This document shows positions 1 to 8,821 of a stretch of 64,000 nucleotides of DNA, in pieces; within the stretch, counting starts at the first letter, position 1; every line of letters begins with the position of its first letter. The notes below the pieces were generated by a model. That model made no database searches, was not told the origin of the DNA, and saw only the letters and a program-made list of their open reading frames with translations. The stretch lies in contig DDVI01000124.1 of the NCBI GenBank assembly GCA_002345205.1, positions 40,859 to 104,858 on the forward strand. The letters are read 5' to 3'. The translations under genes and the position numbers were made by a program. This DNA is from Bdellovibrionaceae bacterium UBA2316. Lineage in GTDB: Bacteria; Bdellovibrionota; Bdellovibrionia; Bdellovibrionales; Bdellovibrionaceae.

Positions 1-60
1 TACTATTTTTTCCATAAGAAAAAGACTAGTTTGGATTTTCCTACGAGTAAAGGAGAGGCC

Positions 61-1317
61 ATGAAAATTCTGATATTAGGGCAAGGCGGCAGGGAGCACG
101 CATTTGTTAAAGCGTTCAAACGAACAACTCCATCAGCTGATATTCATGTGCTACCCGGCAATGACGGAATGAAACAAGAAGCCTTATGTTTCACAGATAA
201 GTCTCTTAAAGACACAGCATTTATAGAACAACTCTGCGTCCACAATAATTACGACGTAGTCTTTATAGGTCCAGAAGATCCTTTAGTCGATGGAGTATCT
301 GATAGACTTAGGAATCTAGGTCACAAAGTCGTTGGACCGAGTCAATATTGGGCGCAGCTCGAAGGCAGTAAAATCTTTGCTAAAGAATTTATGATCAAGG
401 CCAATATTCCTACCGCTAAATTCGCAGTTGTGGACTCAGTGGAACTAGTCAAAAAGCATGTGCAGTCATTTACGCCACCCTACGTTTTAAAAGCGGATGG
501 TTTAGCCGCGGGTAAAGGCGTTTTTATTTGCGATACTCAGGAAGAACTTTATACCGCAGCTGAAAATATTTTCGTAAAAAAAACGTTGGGAAATGCGGGC
601 TTGAAAGCAGCGATTGAACAATTCACTCCTGGCTGGGAACTGAGTTACCTATTTTTTACTAATGGTAGAGAGTACGTATCACTACCTATTGCTCAAGACC
701 ACAAACGCTTATACAACGGACAGAAAGGCCCTAACACGGGCGGTATGGGAACGTGGGCTCCGCTAGACATATCTAACGAACTTGATCAGAATATTCGAAA
801 AAAAGTAATCGAACCAACGTTAGCAGAAATTAGCAAAGGCAATTCTGTATATCGGGGCGTAGTCTTTTTAGGGATCATGGTTAATGGTAACGAACCTTCC
901 GTGCTGGAATACAACGTGCGAATGGGCGATCCAGAAACCCAAAGCATCCTTCCATTGATTGAAACAAATCTAGGGCAATTTTTAGCTAGATTAGCTGATG
1001 GCAAACTCAACGAACTTAAACTCAATTCAAATTTCGCTAGCTGTGTTGTCCTAGCTAGCCCCGGCTACCCAGACAATCCGCAAAAAGGATTACCAATTGA
1101 CGGCTATGAGTCTGCTAAAGATACACAGACGCAGCACCTGATTGCATCGGGTGTAAGAAAAGAAAACTCTCAATGGGTGACTCATGGCGGCCGCGTCCTA
1201 GGTGCTGTTGGTGTTGGCACCACGAAAGAGAACTCATTAAAAGAAGCCTATAGCTTAGCCGAAAAAGTAAAATGGCAAGGGATTCATTTCCGCACAGATA
1301 TTGGAACAGCTAACTAG
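61..1317 (+). CDS. purD: Phosphoribosylamine--glycine ligase (GARS)
   Basis: Catalyses the ATP-dependent joining of phosphoribosylamine and glycine in de novo purine synthesis (cytosol). The protein is 418 aa, the usual family length. It opens with the N-domain motif LILGQGGREHAF, has the ATP-grasp loop KADGLAAGKGVFI (about residue 150), the GPNTGGMG signature near 230 and the metal-binding EYNVRMGDPETQ near 290. The ATG at 61 is preceded by AAAGGAGAG at a good distance. An in-frame TTG at 31 would add ten residues before the conserved start and is unlikely. It ends one base before a convergent gene, and no other pur gene is in the window. Confidence 0.97.
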   Translation: MKILILGQGGREHAFVKAFKRTTPSADIHVLPGNDGMKQEALCFTDKSLKDTAFIEQLCVHNNYDVVFIGPEDPLVDGVSDRLRNLGHKVVGPSQYWAQLEGSKIFAKEFMIKANIPTAKFAVVDSVELVKKHVQSFTPPYVLKADGLAAGKGVFICDTQEELYTAAENIFVKKTLGNAGLKAAIEQFTPGWELSYLFFTNGREYVSLPIAQDHKRLYNGQKGPNTGGMGTWAPLDISNELDQNIRKKVIEPTLAEISKGNSVYRGVVFLGIMVNGNEPSVLEYNVRMGDPETQSILPLIETNLGQFLARLADGKLNELKLNSNFASCVVLASPGYPDNPQKGLPIDGYESAKDTQTQHLIASGVRKENSQWVTHGGRVLGAVGVGTTKENSLKEAYSLAEKVKWQGIHFRTDIGTAN

Positions 1318-1318
1318 G

Positions 1319-2050
1319 CTACCAAGCCCAGCGCACACCAACAAAGCTACGATTTTCAATCGTATTTTTTGTATGATTAAATACTAAGTCTTTATTTTTG
1401 AAAATCTTTTCAGATAACTCGAGTGCAGTCTGTCCTATCCGAGAATCATGAATGAAATGCGCTCTGCCCCAGCCTTGGTATTCCACCTTAGCCTGAGATT
1501 GCAGGGCTTGATATTGAAACGAAAACTTATGATCAATAGTCTTTTCTCCTGAACCGAAGGCCGCCGGAGGACCAGAGATCGATGCTTCGACTTTCATTGC
1601 TTGCTCTACCGTACTAGCCGCTTTACCAAAAGACGAGTTTTTTACGGCCGGCGATGACAACCAGTTCTGGATCATTTTATCACCGAAAAACTTCATTACT
1701 TCAGCTTCGCTCTGCGACGGCGGAATATACGCCGGAACTGACTTATTCAAACCTTCAGCAAGGGGATCATTTATATTCACTCGCTTAGGAACATAGAATT
1801 TTTTACCGTAAGCATACGACCGAAGTGTGCTTTTGAACTTGAATAACTTCACTTGTTTTAGTTTTTTGGAGTCTATTTGCTTTGTTTTTGTAATTTTACC
1901 CAGCTTCTTGGCGTGATTATCCATTACCTCAAAGTAATTTTTATCATTTAGTGGTGACACTCGTTCTAAAGAACCCCAGATACTCTGCGGCGTTCTGAGC
2001 TGAGCGTAACTTACTGATATTGTTAAAAAAATACTTATAAATAATTTCAA
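1319..2050 (-). CDS. Exported protein of unknown function
   Basis: 243 aa with a clear signal peptide (MKLFISIFLTISVSYA, cleavage probably after SYA). The start is TTG: the codon just upstream in frame is a stop (TGA), and AAGGTG lies four bases before the TTG. The mature part is basic, then rich in Ser, Pro and Gly, and it ends in an aromatic stretch (FVGVRWAW) that resembles the C-terminal strand of outer-membrane proteins. No domain is recognised. It converges on purD with no visible terminator between them. Confidence 0.75.
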   Translation of the reverse strand: MKLFISIFLTISVSYAQLRTPQSIWGSLERVSPLNDKNYFEVMDNHAKKLGKITKTKQIDSKKLKQVKLFKFKSTLRSYAYGKKFYVPKRVNINDPLAEGLNKSVPAYIPPSQSEAEVMKFFGDKMIQNWLSSPAVKNSSFGKAASTVEQAMKVEASISGPPAAFGSGEKTIDHKFSFQYQALQSQAKVEYQGWGRAHFIHDSRIGQTALELSEKIFKNKDLVFNHTKNTIENRSFVGVRWAW

Positions 2051-2205
2051 TCATCACCTTCGATTTTGAACTGTCTCAATCACAGACATGTTACCTTAGT
2101 AGGATATACTTCAATAATTCGGCCAAAGCTCAACGCTACTACCGCGTTTTATAAGACTTAAAAATTAAATTCCCAAAACGAGACAATGAAAAAAAGACAG
2201 GAGCG

Positions 2206-2236
2206 AAAAGTGACATGTCACTTTTTGTATTTTTTT
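2206..2236 (+). terminator. Perfect palindrome followed by a T-rich tract
   Basis: A perfect 20-base palindrome, AAAAGTGACATGTCACTTTT at 2206-2225, leads into T5 and then, after GTA, T7. Read as RNA it is an 8-bp stem with a CATG loop and a U-tract, like an intrinsic terminator. It lies in the 277-base gap between two divergent genes, so there is no obvious upstream transcript on this strand for it to end. It may terminate a small RNA or act as a dyad operator. The rest of the gap shows nothing I can name. Confidence 0.4.
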
Positions 2237-2327
2237 CTTTAGGCGAAATATAGTAAAGCGTTACCTAGTCAAAAATGGTAAAAGACAGTCGGCTCAATAT
2301 CTTACGGGCGTAACGGTGAGGTGGCGT

Positions 2328-4652
2328 TTGAAATTTAATTTGAATAAATTTGTATCGATCATCATGGTGAATTTGTTGATTGTCAGTTCTGTGCACGCAC
2401 AGAAAACACCGACAACGGGCGGACCTGATGATAATTTGTTCCCAATCGTAGTTACAAACCCGACTGATCCAACAAATCCACTACCGTCACTTCCGGGCGA
2501 TCCACAATTACCCGGTGATCCAACTAACCCGAACATCCCAGGCTTACCAAATATTCCGGGCATTCCATCACTACCAAGTTTACCCGGAACAATTCCAATT
2601 GGCGGTTCAGGCTCGTCATTCAATCCAATTTTTCCAAGTACGGGAACGAATACGCAAATTCAAGTGGCCCAAGTTCCTAACGAGTTTTACTGCCCACTGT
2701 TTGAATCAAACCCATACGACTCAATCTTCAGAGCTCTAGATGCATTAACATCATCTATGCGTGTGAACCCTGAATGTCAGCAACAACAAAACAATCAGTA
2801 CACTGATTTCTATTCTGATTCTGAAAAGATCAGAAACCTAATAACTCAGTTACAACAAATCCAAGCCGATCCAAATTTAGCAGCAACAGCGAGCACGCGT
2901 GATGTTGAACGTATCATTACGGACGCGGTATCTGGCGTAACGAACATTGCTAACAATTTATCCAATAATAAATTGCTTAATAAAAATTGCGGACCTTCGA
3001 AATCAAGTTTAGGTACTGCGCTTTTAGCTGTAAATGATATCCTAAATAACTTAGCACCCATCGGACTTGTGTTAGCAGCGGCTAACCCAGCTATCGGTAT
3101 CGCAACAAAAGTAGCCTTAATGGGCGGTGTTTACGCAACAACAGCGATCAAAGGTTTTGATCAATATGCACGTGCTAACTCTCTGGATCTAAACAATCCA
3201 GAGGTTAGAAAAGCAATTTTGCAAAACACCTGTCAATTCGTAAAAGTAAGACAGAAAATCGATTTCTTGCAGCTAGGTGAAGAAGGTCGTTTAACGGATA
3301 TCAAAGACAGTCTGTTTAAGAATATTGAAGCCTACCGTGCGCGCTACACAAACCCGTCTTCAAATTTACTTCCTTTGATGCAATACAAATATCAAACGGA
3401 AAAAATCATCACGGATTTAGAAGCTAAGATCGTGGAAGATAAATACAACATGAACTTCTACAACTCTAAAATCAAAGGCGCGGGCGATGATAAAGAACGT
3501 ATCTGTTTAGTGGGTTCTTCACTAGTTAAGAAAAGTAAAGATGCAGAAACTTTCCCGGCCAGTACTTTACGTATCTTAGAAACAGCGGTCGAGGCTAGCA
3601 AGCTGAACACTACAAGCAACAGCACAAGCTCAATCACTGGCACTGGCGTGGTTGATCCGCAAATTCAAACGGAATCTGACGAATTATACTTAGCATTTAC
3701 TAAATCCAGAAACCGCCTTGGCATTCTTGTGGGTAAGGCGCTTGGGGATGATATCGTAGAGGCCGCTAAAGCAACTCCTCTATGTGCTGAAGAAACGAAA
3801 ACTTGGATAAAACGAATGTACGAAATCATCGTTTATTCTGACAACATCGTTAATAAAGAAATTCAAGAGATCGAAAACTTACTAACTCAAAGTGATGAGT
3901 ATAAAGTTTGGAATGCACAGTACAGAAAGCTTAAATCAGAAAAAGGTTCTATGGACCGCGTGATCAAAGTTCTACGTGAAATGGCTCGTCCAGATGCTGT
4001 CTACATTCGTAGTGAACTTGATCAACGTTCTCAAGAATTGAAAGCAAGCTTGTTCCGTTCAAATACGTTATTAGGTATCTCGACTTCTAAATCTCCTGTG
4101 TATGCATGGCTTGATAACAACATGGATATGCACCGTGTATCGTTAAGTCGTTTCACTGATTTCGTTAAGCTTTTACAAAAAGGTTCTTTACAAATCAGCA
4201 ATCCAAATCAAGCGCAACCAGATCCGAAAAAATCTTGGAACTGGGCGGATCAAGATAAAGCCATGATGAAAGATTTGAATACGTTAAGCCGTCTTGAAAA
4301 CATCAATATTAAGACTCTACCGAAAGGGTCACGCCAGTACGAGGTAGCGTGTCAGCAATTACAGGAAGCTTATTTAAAATATAAAGCATCTAAAGACTAT
4401 TTAGGTTCCGCGCAGTTCATGTGCGACATGATTGATCCCTACGTAAATGATACAAGCGATCAAATCATCACATTCTGCCGCGGAGGAAAAACATTTAATT
4501 CGAAAGTTAAATCGTTAATTCAAGAGCGCTTTGAAAAAATGAAAGCAAAAGCGACACCGAAATCTCTTAGCCTTGATGACTTCGGTAAATTAATGAACAT
4601 GAAACGTTCAGAATTAAAATGCCCACTTCCTTCAATAAACGCGATCGACTAA
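2328..4652 (+). CDS. Large exported protein with Pro/Gly-rich N-terminus, unknown function
   Basis: 774 aa if it starts at the TTG at 2328, which has GGTGAGG six bases upstream. A GTG at 2316 would add four residues. The signal peptide is followed by a low-complexity stretch of about 60 residues built from LPGDP, NPNIPGLP and IPSLPSLPG units, resembling a flexible collagen-like spacer. The remaining roughly 650 residues are mainly predicted helical with several charged, coiled-coil-like segments (for example around 330-400 and 510-560) and scattered Cys. A hydrophobic Gly/Ala patch near 250-275 (IGLVLAAANPAIGIATKVALMGG) could be membrane-inserting. I recognise no family. A strong terminator follows. 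Confidence 0.8.
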   Translation: MKFNLNKFVSIIMVNLLIVSSVHAQKTPTTGGPDDNLFPIVVTNPTDPTNPLPSLPGDPQLPGDPTNPNIPGLPNIPGIPSLPSLPGTIPIGGSGSSFNPIFPSTGTNTQIQVAQVPNEFYCPLFESNPYDSIFRALDALTSSMRVNPECQQQQNNQYTDFYSDSEKIRNLITQLQQIQADPNLAATASTRDVERIITDAVSGVTNIANNLSNNKLLNKNCGPSKSSLGTALLAVNDILNNLAPIGLVLAAANPAIGIATKVALMGGVYATTAIKGFDQYARANSLDLNNPEVRKAILQNTCQFVKVRQKIDFLQLGEEGRLTDIKDSLFKNIEAYRARYTNPSSNLLPLMQYKYQTEKIITDLEAKIVEDKYNMNFYNSKIKGAGDDKERICLVGSSLVKKSKDAETFPASTLRILETAVEASKLNTTSNSTSSITGTGVVDPQIQTESDELYLAFTKSRNRLGILVGKALGDDIVEAAKATPLCAEETKTWIKRMYEIIVYSDNIVNKEIQEIENLLTQSDEYKVWNAQYRKLKSEKGSMDRVIKVLREMARPDAVYIRSELDQRSQELKASLFRSNTLLGISTSKSPVYAWLDNNMDMHRVSLSRFTDFVKLLQKGSLQISNPNQAQPDPKKSWNWADQDKAMMKDLNTLSRLENINIKTLPKGSRQYEVACQQLQEAYLKYKASKDYLGSAQFMCDMIDPYVNDTSDQIITFCRGGKTFNSKVKSLIQERFEKMKAKATPKSLSLDDFGKLMNMKRSELKCPLPSINAID

Positions 4653-4681
4653 CCATCGCTTATTTAGTCAAACATCTTATT

Positions 4682-4710
4682 CTGACGAGTCCCTAGACTC
4701 GTCAGTGTTT
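4682..4710 (+). terminator. Intrinsic terminator after the Pro-rich exported protein
   Basis: A perfect 10-bp stem (CTGACGAGTC / GACTCGTCAG) with loop CCTA is followed by TGTTT. It lies 30 bases after the stop codon of the upstream + strand gene and before the separately translated lipoprotein gene. Confidence 0.75.
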
Positions 4711-4780
4711 CAAAACGATACGCTGTAAAGAAATTTTAAAGATCAAACAAATGTTTTCCGATAGGTTATGCGAGGTACGC

Positions 4781-5881
4781 ATGAAACTCGGTAAATTTTT
4801 TTTGTTTTCCATTTTGATACTGACTGCCTGCAACGAAAAAAAGAAAGAGGAAACTCCAGTCGTTGAACCGGTTTCTACCCAAATTCCGAAACATTTATAT
4901 GTCTCAACTGGTGCATGCTATTCAGGAACTAACACAACATTCACAGCGGCTACGGCGTCGAACCAAACCTACCGTTTAAACTTAACCACGGGGCAAAAAG
5001 AACTAAGCATTGCTGATTATTTCAGTCTTCCCGCTAATCCAGGTGATTCACCTGTTGGCTTAGTGGATATCGATTCTTCAAATATGATGATCCTTGTTGA
5101 AAATACATCAGGTCGTCGTATTGAGAAATTAACGAAATCCTCGAATCCTACACGGACGATTTTCACATCCAATGCAACCGCATTAAGTGCTGCGGTTAAA
5201 GGTATCGTAAAAACATCAGATGGCGGTTTTTTAATTGCTAAAACTGCAGGTATTGAAAAGTTAACTAGCCAGGGCGTACGCATGGGGACACCGTATATCG
5301 GAACCGCACTCGGTGCTACCTGTGGTGCTACTAATGTCAATATTAACGGTGTGGCAGTTACTTCAACCGGTAAAGTTATTTACACCAATGCAGCAGCGTC
5401 TAACAATCGCTGGGGCGTAATTTCACCGAACGGTTACTCAACCGCTGCGGATTGCCTTGCCGTTCAAGCCGCACCGGATGTGAATGCCTACCCAGTCGCT
5501 GTTCAATTCATTCCCTCTTATAGTCAAATCATGGTGGCGTACGCAGGGAATAGTTTGACCGCGAATTTAAACTCGATTTACGTATATGATTTTAACGATT
5601 CTACCAACGCCATATCCAACGCAACTAAGATATACGATGCTAATACTTACGTAGCCGCCGGGTACTTGTTATACGGGATATCTTCGATGGTATACAACCC
5701 GGATGATCGCACGCTATTTGTAGCGACAGCTATCTCGAATGCGACAACAGTGGTGAATTACTCAATTGAAAAACTGAATTACAATCCAGATTCAAAGACA
5801 CTAACTCGCTCTTCGAGTGTTCCGTTCTATTCCTATGGAGTGGATACAAAGTGCGTATCTTCTATGATAATTGCCGAATAA
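4781..5881 (+). CDS. Lipoprotein with beta-propeller-like repeats, unknown function
   Basis: 366 aa from the ATG at 4781, with GAGGT upstream at 4772. An earlier in-frame ATG at 4751 would put ten residues before the signal. The lipobox is ILTAC followed by NEKKKEE, so an envelope lipoprotein is expected. The body is rich in Thr, Asn and Ser with recurring motifs such as GLVDIDSSNMMILVE, GIVKTSDGGFLIAK and GVAVTSTGKVIYTN. These resemble NHL/SMP-30-like propeller blades, but I cannot assign a family. It converges on the M23 peptidase gene with an eight-base gap; a small GCCGA/TCGGC hairpin spans the stop. Confidence 0.8.
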   Translation: MKLGKFFLFSILILTACNEKKKEETPVVEPVSTQIPKHLYVSTGACYSGTNTTFTAATASNQTYRLNLTTGQKELSIADYFSLPANPGDSPVGLVDIDSSNMMILVENTSGRRIEKLTKSSNPTRTIFTSNATALSAAVKGIVKTSDGGFLIAKTAGIEKLTSQGVRMGTPYIGTALGATCGATNVNINGVAVTSTGKVIYTNAAASNNRWGVISPNGYSTAADCLAVQAAPDVNAYPVAVQFIPSYSQIMVAYAGNSLTANLNSIYVYDFNDSTNAISNATKIYDANTYVAAGYLLYGISSMVYNPDDRTLFVATAISNATTVVNYSIEKLNYNPDSKTLTRSSSVPFYSYGVDTKCVSSMIIAE

Positions 5882-5889
5882 AATCGGCA

Positions 5890-6897
5890 CTACTCGTCTA
5901 GTACGAAATTGATAGGATCTACAGGAATGCTGTTGATGCGGACTTCATAGTGTAAATGGGGTCCTGTTGAACGACCGGTATTACCCACGGCTGATATTAC
6001 GTCCCACTTATTAACTCGTTGACCTACGTGTACATAAATTTGTGAGTTATGCGCAAAACGAGTCGTCACACCATAACCATGGTCAATACTGACTAACTTA
6101 CCGTAACTTTCATCATAAGACGCGAAAATAACGATGCCATCTGCTGGAGCGTATACTGGTGAGCCTGGTGATGCCGCGATATCTAATCCTGCATGCATCG
6201 TATTCTTGCCCGTAAACGGATTCATGCGATAACCAAAGTTACTTGTTAACCAACCTCGGGCCGGTTTGATATTAGGAATCGCATTCAGCAAACTCTGGCG
6301 TTCCGATAAGCCTTCCCACAATTCTATTACACTTTGTTCTTTTAGTTGGGTCTCTTTAACGGCCCGGTCAATTCGAACTACTAAAGACACATAGTCTTTT
6401 TCTGACGGTTGCAGAGTTAACTCGCCTTGCTTCTCATTTTCTTTTTTTATCGGTGCAAATAGTTTATCTTCTGCCACCAGTGTTTGGTTACTTACCCTTT
6501 GATCCATGGGTTCGTACTCTTCTTCAAACGTAGGCGCATTTGATGGTTTATTACCCATCGTAAGTTTTGTAATACGATCTTCAGCGTCTACGTTTGTGAT
6601 TAATTTCAATTTAGTTGTAAATGATTTTACGCGCTCCAAACTGTTTTCAAGAGAACTTACTTTTGTTTCTACAATTTGGAATTGTTTTAACAATTGTGCA
6701 TTTTCCGCTTTTAGTTTTCTGTTTTCGATCGCCTGAACCAGCAAACCAAAATAATCAATAATTCCTGTTAATAAGATCAGCACAACAACTGAGCCAATCA
6801 AAGCCACCATTTTTAGCCGCGTACCAGATAGCACAAACTTATTTGTTTGCCCATCAGTATTGGAAATGACAAAAAATGTGAAACTTTTCTTACCCAA
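5890..6897 (-). CDS. Membrane-anchored M23 family metallopeptidase
   Basis: 335 aa. A short basic cytosolic N-terminus is followed by one transmembrane helix (about 31-53), a periplasmic coiled coil (about 55-95), a charged linker and a C-terminal LytM/M23 domain (about 215-330). The zinc and catalytic residues are intact: H235 and D239 in HAGLDIA, and H314/H316 in GPHLHYEV. Such proteins cleave peptidoglycan cross-links or peptides; intact residues suggest an active enzyme rather than an EnvC-type activator. The start is TTG with AGGA seven bases upstream. It lies nine bases after the PP2C gene, so the two are probably co-transcribed. Confidence 0.93.
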   Translation of the reverse strand: MGKKSFTFFVISNTDGQTNKFVLSGTRLKMVALIGSVVVLILLTGIIDYFGLLVQAIENRKLKAENAQLLKQFQIVETKVSSLENSLERVKSFTTKLKLITNVDAEDRITKLTMGNKPSNAPTFEEEYEPMDQRVSNQTLVAEDKLFAPIKKENEKQGELTLQPSEKDYVSLVVRIDRAVKETQLKEQSVIELWEGLSERQSLLNAIPNIKPARGWLTSNFGYRMNPFTGKNTMHAGLDIAASPGSPVYAPADGIVIFASYDESYGKLVSIDHGYGVTTRFAHNSQIYVHVGQRVNKWDVISAVGNTGRSTGPHLHYEVRINSIPVDPINFVLDE

Positions 6898-6906
6898 TTG
6901 CTTTTC

Positions 6907-7629
6907 CTATTCGAAATGAAGAATTAAAACGCTGACATTATCATCGCCACCGTTCTTAAGAGCCTCTTCTACACAGGCTTTTAGAGCATCTACCGGAGCA
7001 TTCTGCTCCATGATTTCTGAAATTCTTGGATCTGTGACCAAGCTAGATAAGCCATCAGAACACAACAGGTAAGTTTCTCCCGAAAAAATTTCTCGTTCAA
7101 AGATATCCGGATCGACTTCACGTTCGTAACCCACGCTGCGCGTGATTACGTTTCGCCCAATTAATTGCGACGCTTGCTGCTCTGACAGGACGCCAGCGCG
7201 AATTTGTTCGTTAATTAATGAATGATCTTCGGTAACTTGCCATAAATGCGGCTTTTTAAATAAATAACAACGTGAATCCCCGACGTTACCTATATAGATA
7301 TGATTTTTTCGGATGTAACACATGACCATAGTCGTGCCCATACCCGCTAACTCTGGGTTTTCTTTTGCCGCTTTGTCATAAATTTGGTGCGAAGCTTGTT
7401 CATACGCGCGCGCAATCATTTCACGAGGTGCACGATTTTTTGATTCGGGATCTTTAAACACTTCTTCGGCGGCTGAAACAGCAAGCGAAGACGCCACTTC
7501 CCCGCCAGAGTGGCCTCCCATGCCGTCCGCAACTATAAAAAGGCCTAATTCTGGATTAACTAAAACTGAGTCCTGATTGGAATCACGTCTTCGTCCTTTA
7601 TCCGAAAGAACCCACGCATCAAACTTCAT
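6907..7629 (-). CDS. PP2C-family serine/threonine protein phosphatase
   Basis: 240 aa. It has the PPM/PP2C metal-binding motifs in order: RRRDSNQDS near the start, FIVADGMGGHSGGEVAS (the DGMGG core), GTTMVMCYI, GNVGDSRCYL, ITRSVGY, LLCSDGLSS and GGDDNVSVLIL at the end. It is a cytosolic Stp1/PrpC-type metal-dependent phosphatase. An in-frame GTG at 7644 is possible, but the ATG at 7629 gives the usual MKFDAWVLSDKG start; neither has a strong SD. It is first in an operon with the M23 peptidase and divergent from the TonB-like gene. No partner kinase is in the window. Confidence 0.93.
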   Translation of the reverse strand: MKFDAWVLSDKGRRRDSNQDSVLVNPELGLFIVADGMGGHSGGEVASSLAVSAAEEVFKDPESKNRAPREMIARAYEQASHQIYDKAAKENPELAGMGTTMVMCYIRKNHIYIGNVGDSRCYLFKKPHLWQVTEDHSLINEQIRAGVLSEQQASQLIGRNVITRSVGYEREVDPDIFEREIFSGETYLLCSDGLSSLVTDPRISEIMEQNAPVDALKACVEEALKNGGDDNVSVLILHFE

Positions 7630-7764
7630 CAATTTATTCTGCACTCGATGAAGATTTCAGTCAAATACGCGATTTCTCGACCTAGCTCATTTTGCACGTC
7701 TTTGATCGAGGTGCTTAAAAAAAAATCACCTAAATTTACGCTCACGTTCTGCCGATTAATAATT

Positions 7765-8640
7765 ATGCATCGTTTTTCACTCTTTTTACTAGTTTCAGTC
7801 ATAATCCACATCGCTGTTTACTTTTCTGTTTATTTCTCACCCGAGGCCAAAACCAAGAAGGAAACAATCGAAGTTTCCTATATTAGTCCTCCGAAAGTGG
7901 ATAAGAAAATAACTGATCAATCAGAGAAAAATCGTCAGATCGTTGACCAAGCTGACAAAGCTTTGAACAACGAAACACCAGATGAAGATTACTATTTAAG
8001 TAAAAATAATCAGAAAGTTTTAAAACAAACTGTCGCTCGTGAAAAAGGCGAATTTAAAAATACGCAAGCAAAACAGTCGTCAGAACGAAAAGCCAACAAC
8101 CAACAACAGGCGCAGCCAAAGCAAGAAATACAGAAGGTACGCCGTCTTGAAAAGTTTAACCCAATGTCGGACATGTCGGCTAGCTTTCGCGAAAAAAGCT
8201 TCAATACGATGGCCAGCGGAACGCCTTCCAGCGCCGCGACCGCCAGCCAAACTCAAGACTACCTCAAAGATAAAAGTATCGGAGTAGAAACAATATTAAG
8301 CACCAAAGAATTTAAGTACTACACGTATTTCAATCGTATTCGAAAACAATTATCCCAACATTGGGAGCCCAAAGTTCGTGATAAACTAACTAAAATGTTC
8401 CGCCAAGGTCGCACGATTGCATCAACAGAACAAGATCGCACGACGAAACTCTTGATAATTCTCAATCAAGAAGGCGTCTTGGTAACCGTACAACTTGTAA
8501 GTGATTCAGGTGTTAAAGATTTAGACGAAGCCGCGATCGAATCATTTCGATCGGCTGCTCCGTTTCCGAATCCTCCCAAAGGGATCGTTGATCCAGATGG
8601 TACCGTCAAAATCCGCTGGGATTTTATTTTAGAATCCTAA
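7765..8640 (+). CDS. TonB-like / energy transducer C-terminal domain protein
   Basis: 291 aa from the ATG at 7765; the longer in-frame ATG at 7648 would extend into the divergent gene's promoter region. It has a short N-terminus, one transmembrane helix (MHRFSLFLLVSVIIHIAVYFSVYF), a long charged Lys/Gln-rich periplasmic linker and a C-terminal TonB-type fold (about 185-291) with TTKLLIILNQEGVLVTVQLVSDSGVKDLDEAA and PFPNPP. This layout is that of TonB or TolA-like proteins that link the inner membrane to outer-membrane partners. No exbB/exbD is adjacent, so the energising partner is unknown. Confidence 0.85.
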   Translation: MHRFSLFLLVSVIIHIAVYFSVYFSPEAKTKKETIEVSYISPPKVDKKITDQSEKNRQIVDQADKALNNETPDEDYYLSKNNQKVLKQTVAREKGEFKNTQAKQSSERKANNQQQAQPKQEIQKVRRLEKFNPMSDMSASFREKSFNTMASGTPSSAATASQTQDYLKDKSIGVETILSTKEFKYYTYFNRIRKQLSQHWEPKVRDKLTKMFRQGRTIASTEQDRTTKLLIILNQEGVLVTVQLVSDSGVKDLDEAAIESFRSAAPFPNPPKGIVDPDGTVKIRWDFILES

Positions 8641-8683
8641 ACTTTTTCTTATACCAAAATCGTTTCTTATGGCTCACATAAAT

Positions 8684-8706
8684 ACCTATTGTTATTAGGT
8701 TTTTTG
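8684..8706 (+). terminator. Weak terminator candidate after the TonB-like gene
   Basis: A 5-bp stem (ACCTA/TAGGT) with a seven-base loop is followed by a run of T. The stem is short, so this is tentative. It sits about 45 bases after the stop codon in an otherwise featureless 181-base gap. Confidence 0.35.
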
Positions 8707-8821
8707 AAATTAAAAAGATTGTTACTACTATGTTTTTTTTTACCCGTGGAAGAGCTGATTTTCACTTGAAGTACGGATAGATTCGTCCTCACTTGAATTC
8801 AATTTTGCACAGCAGATTGGG

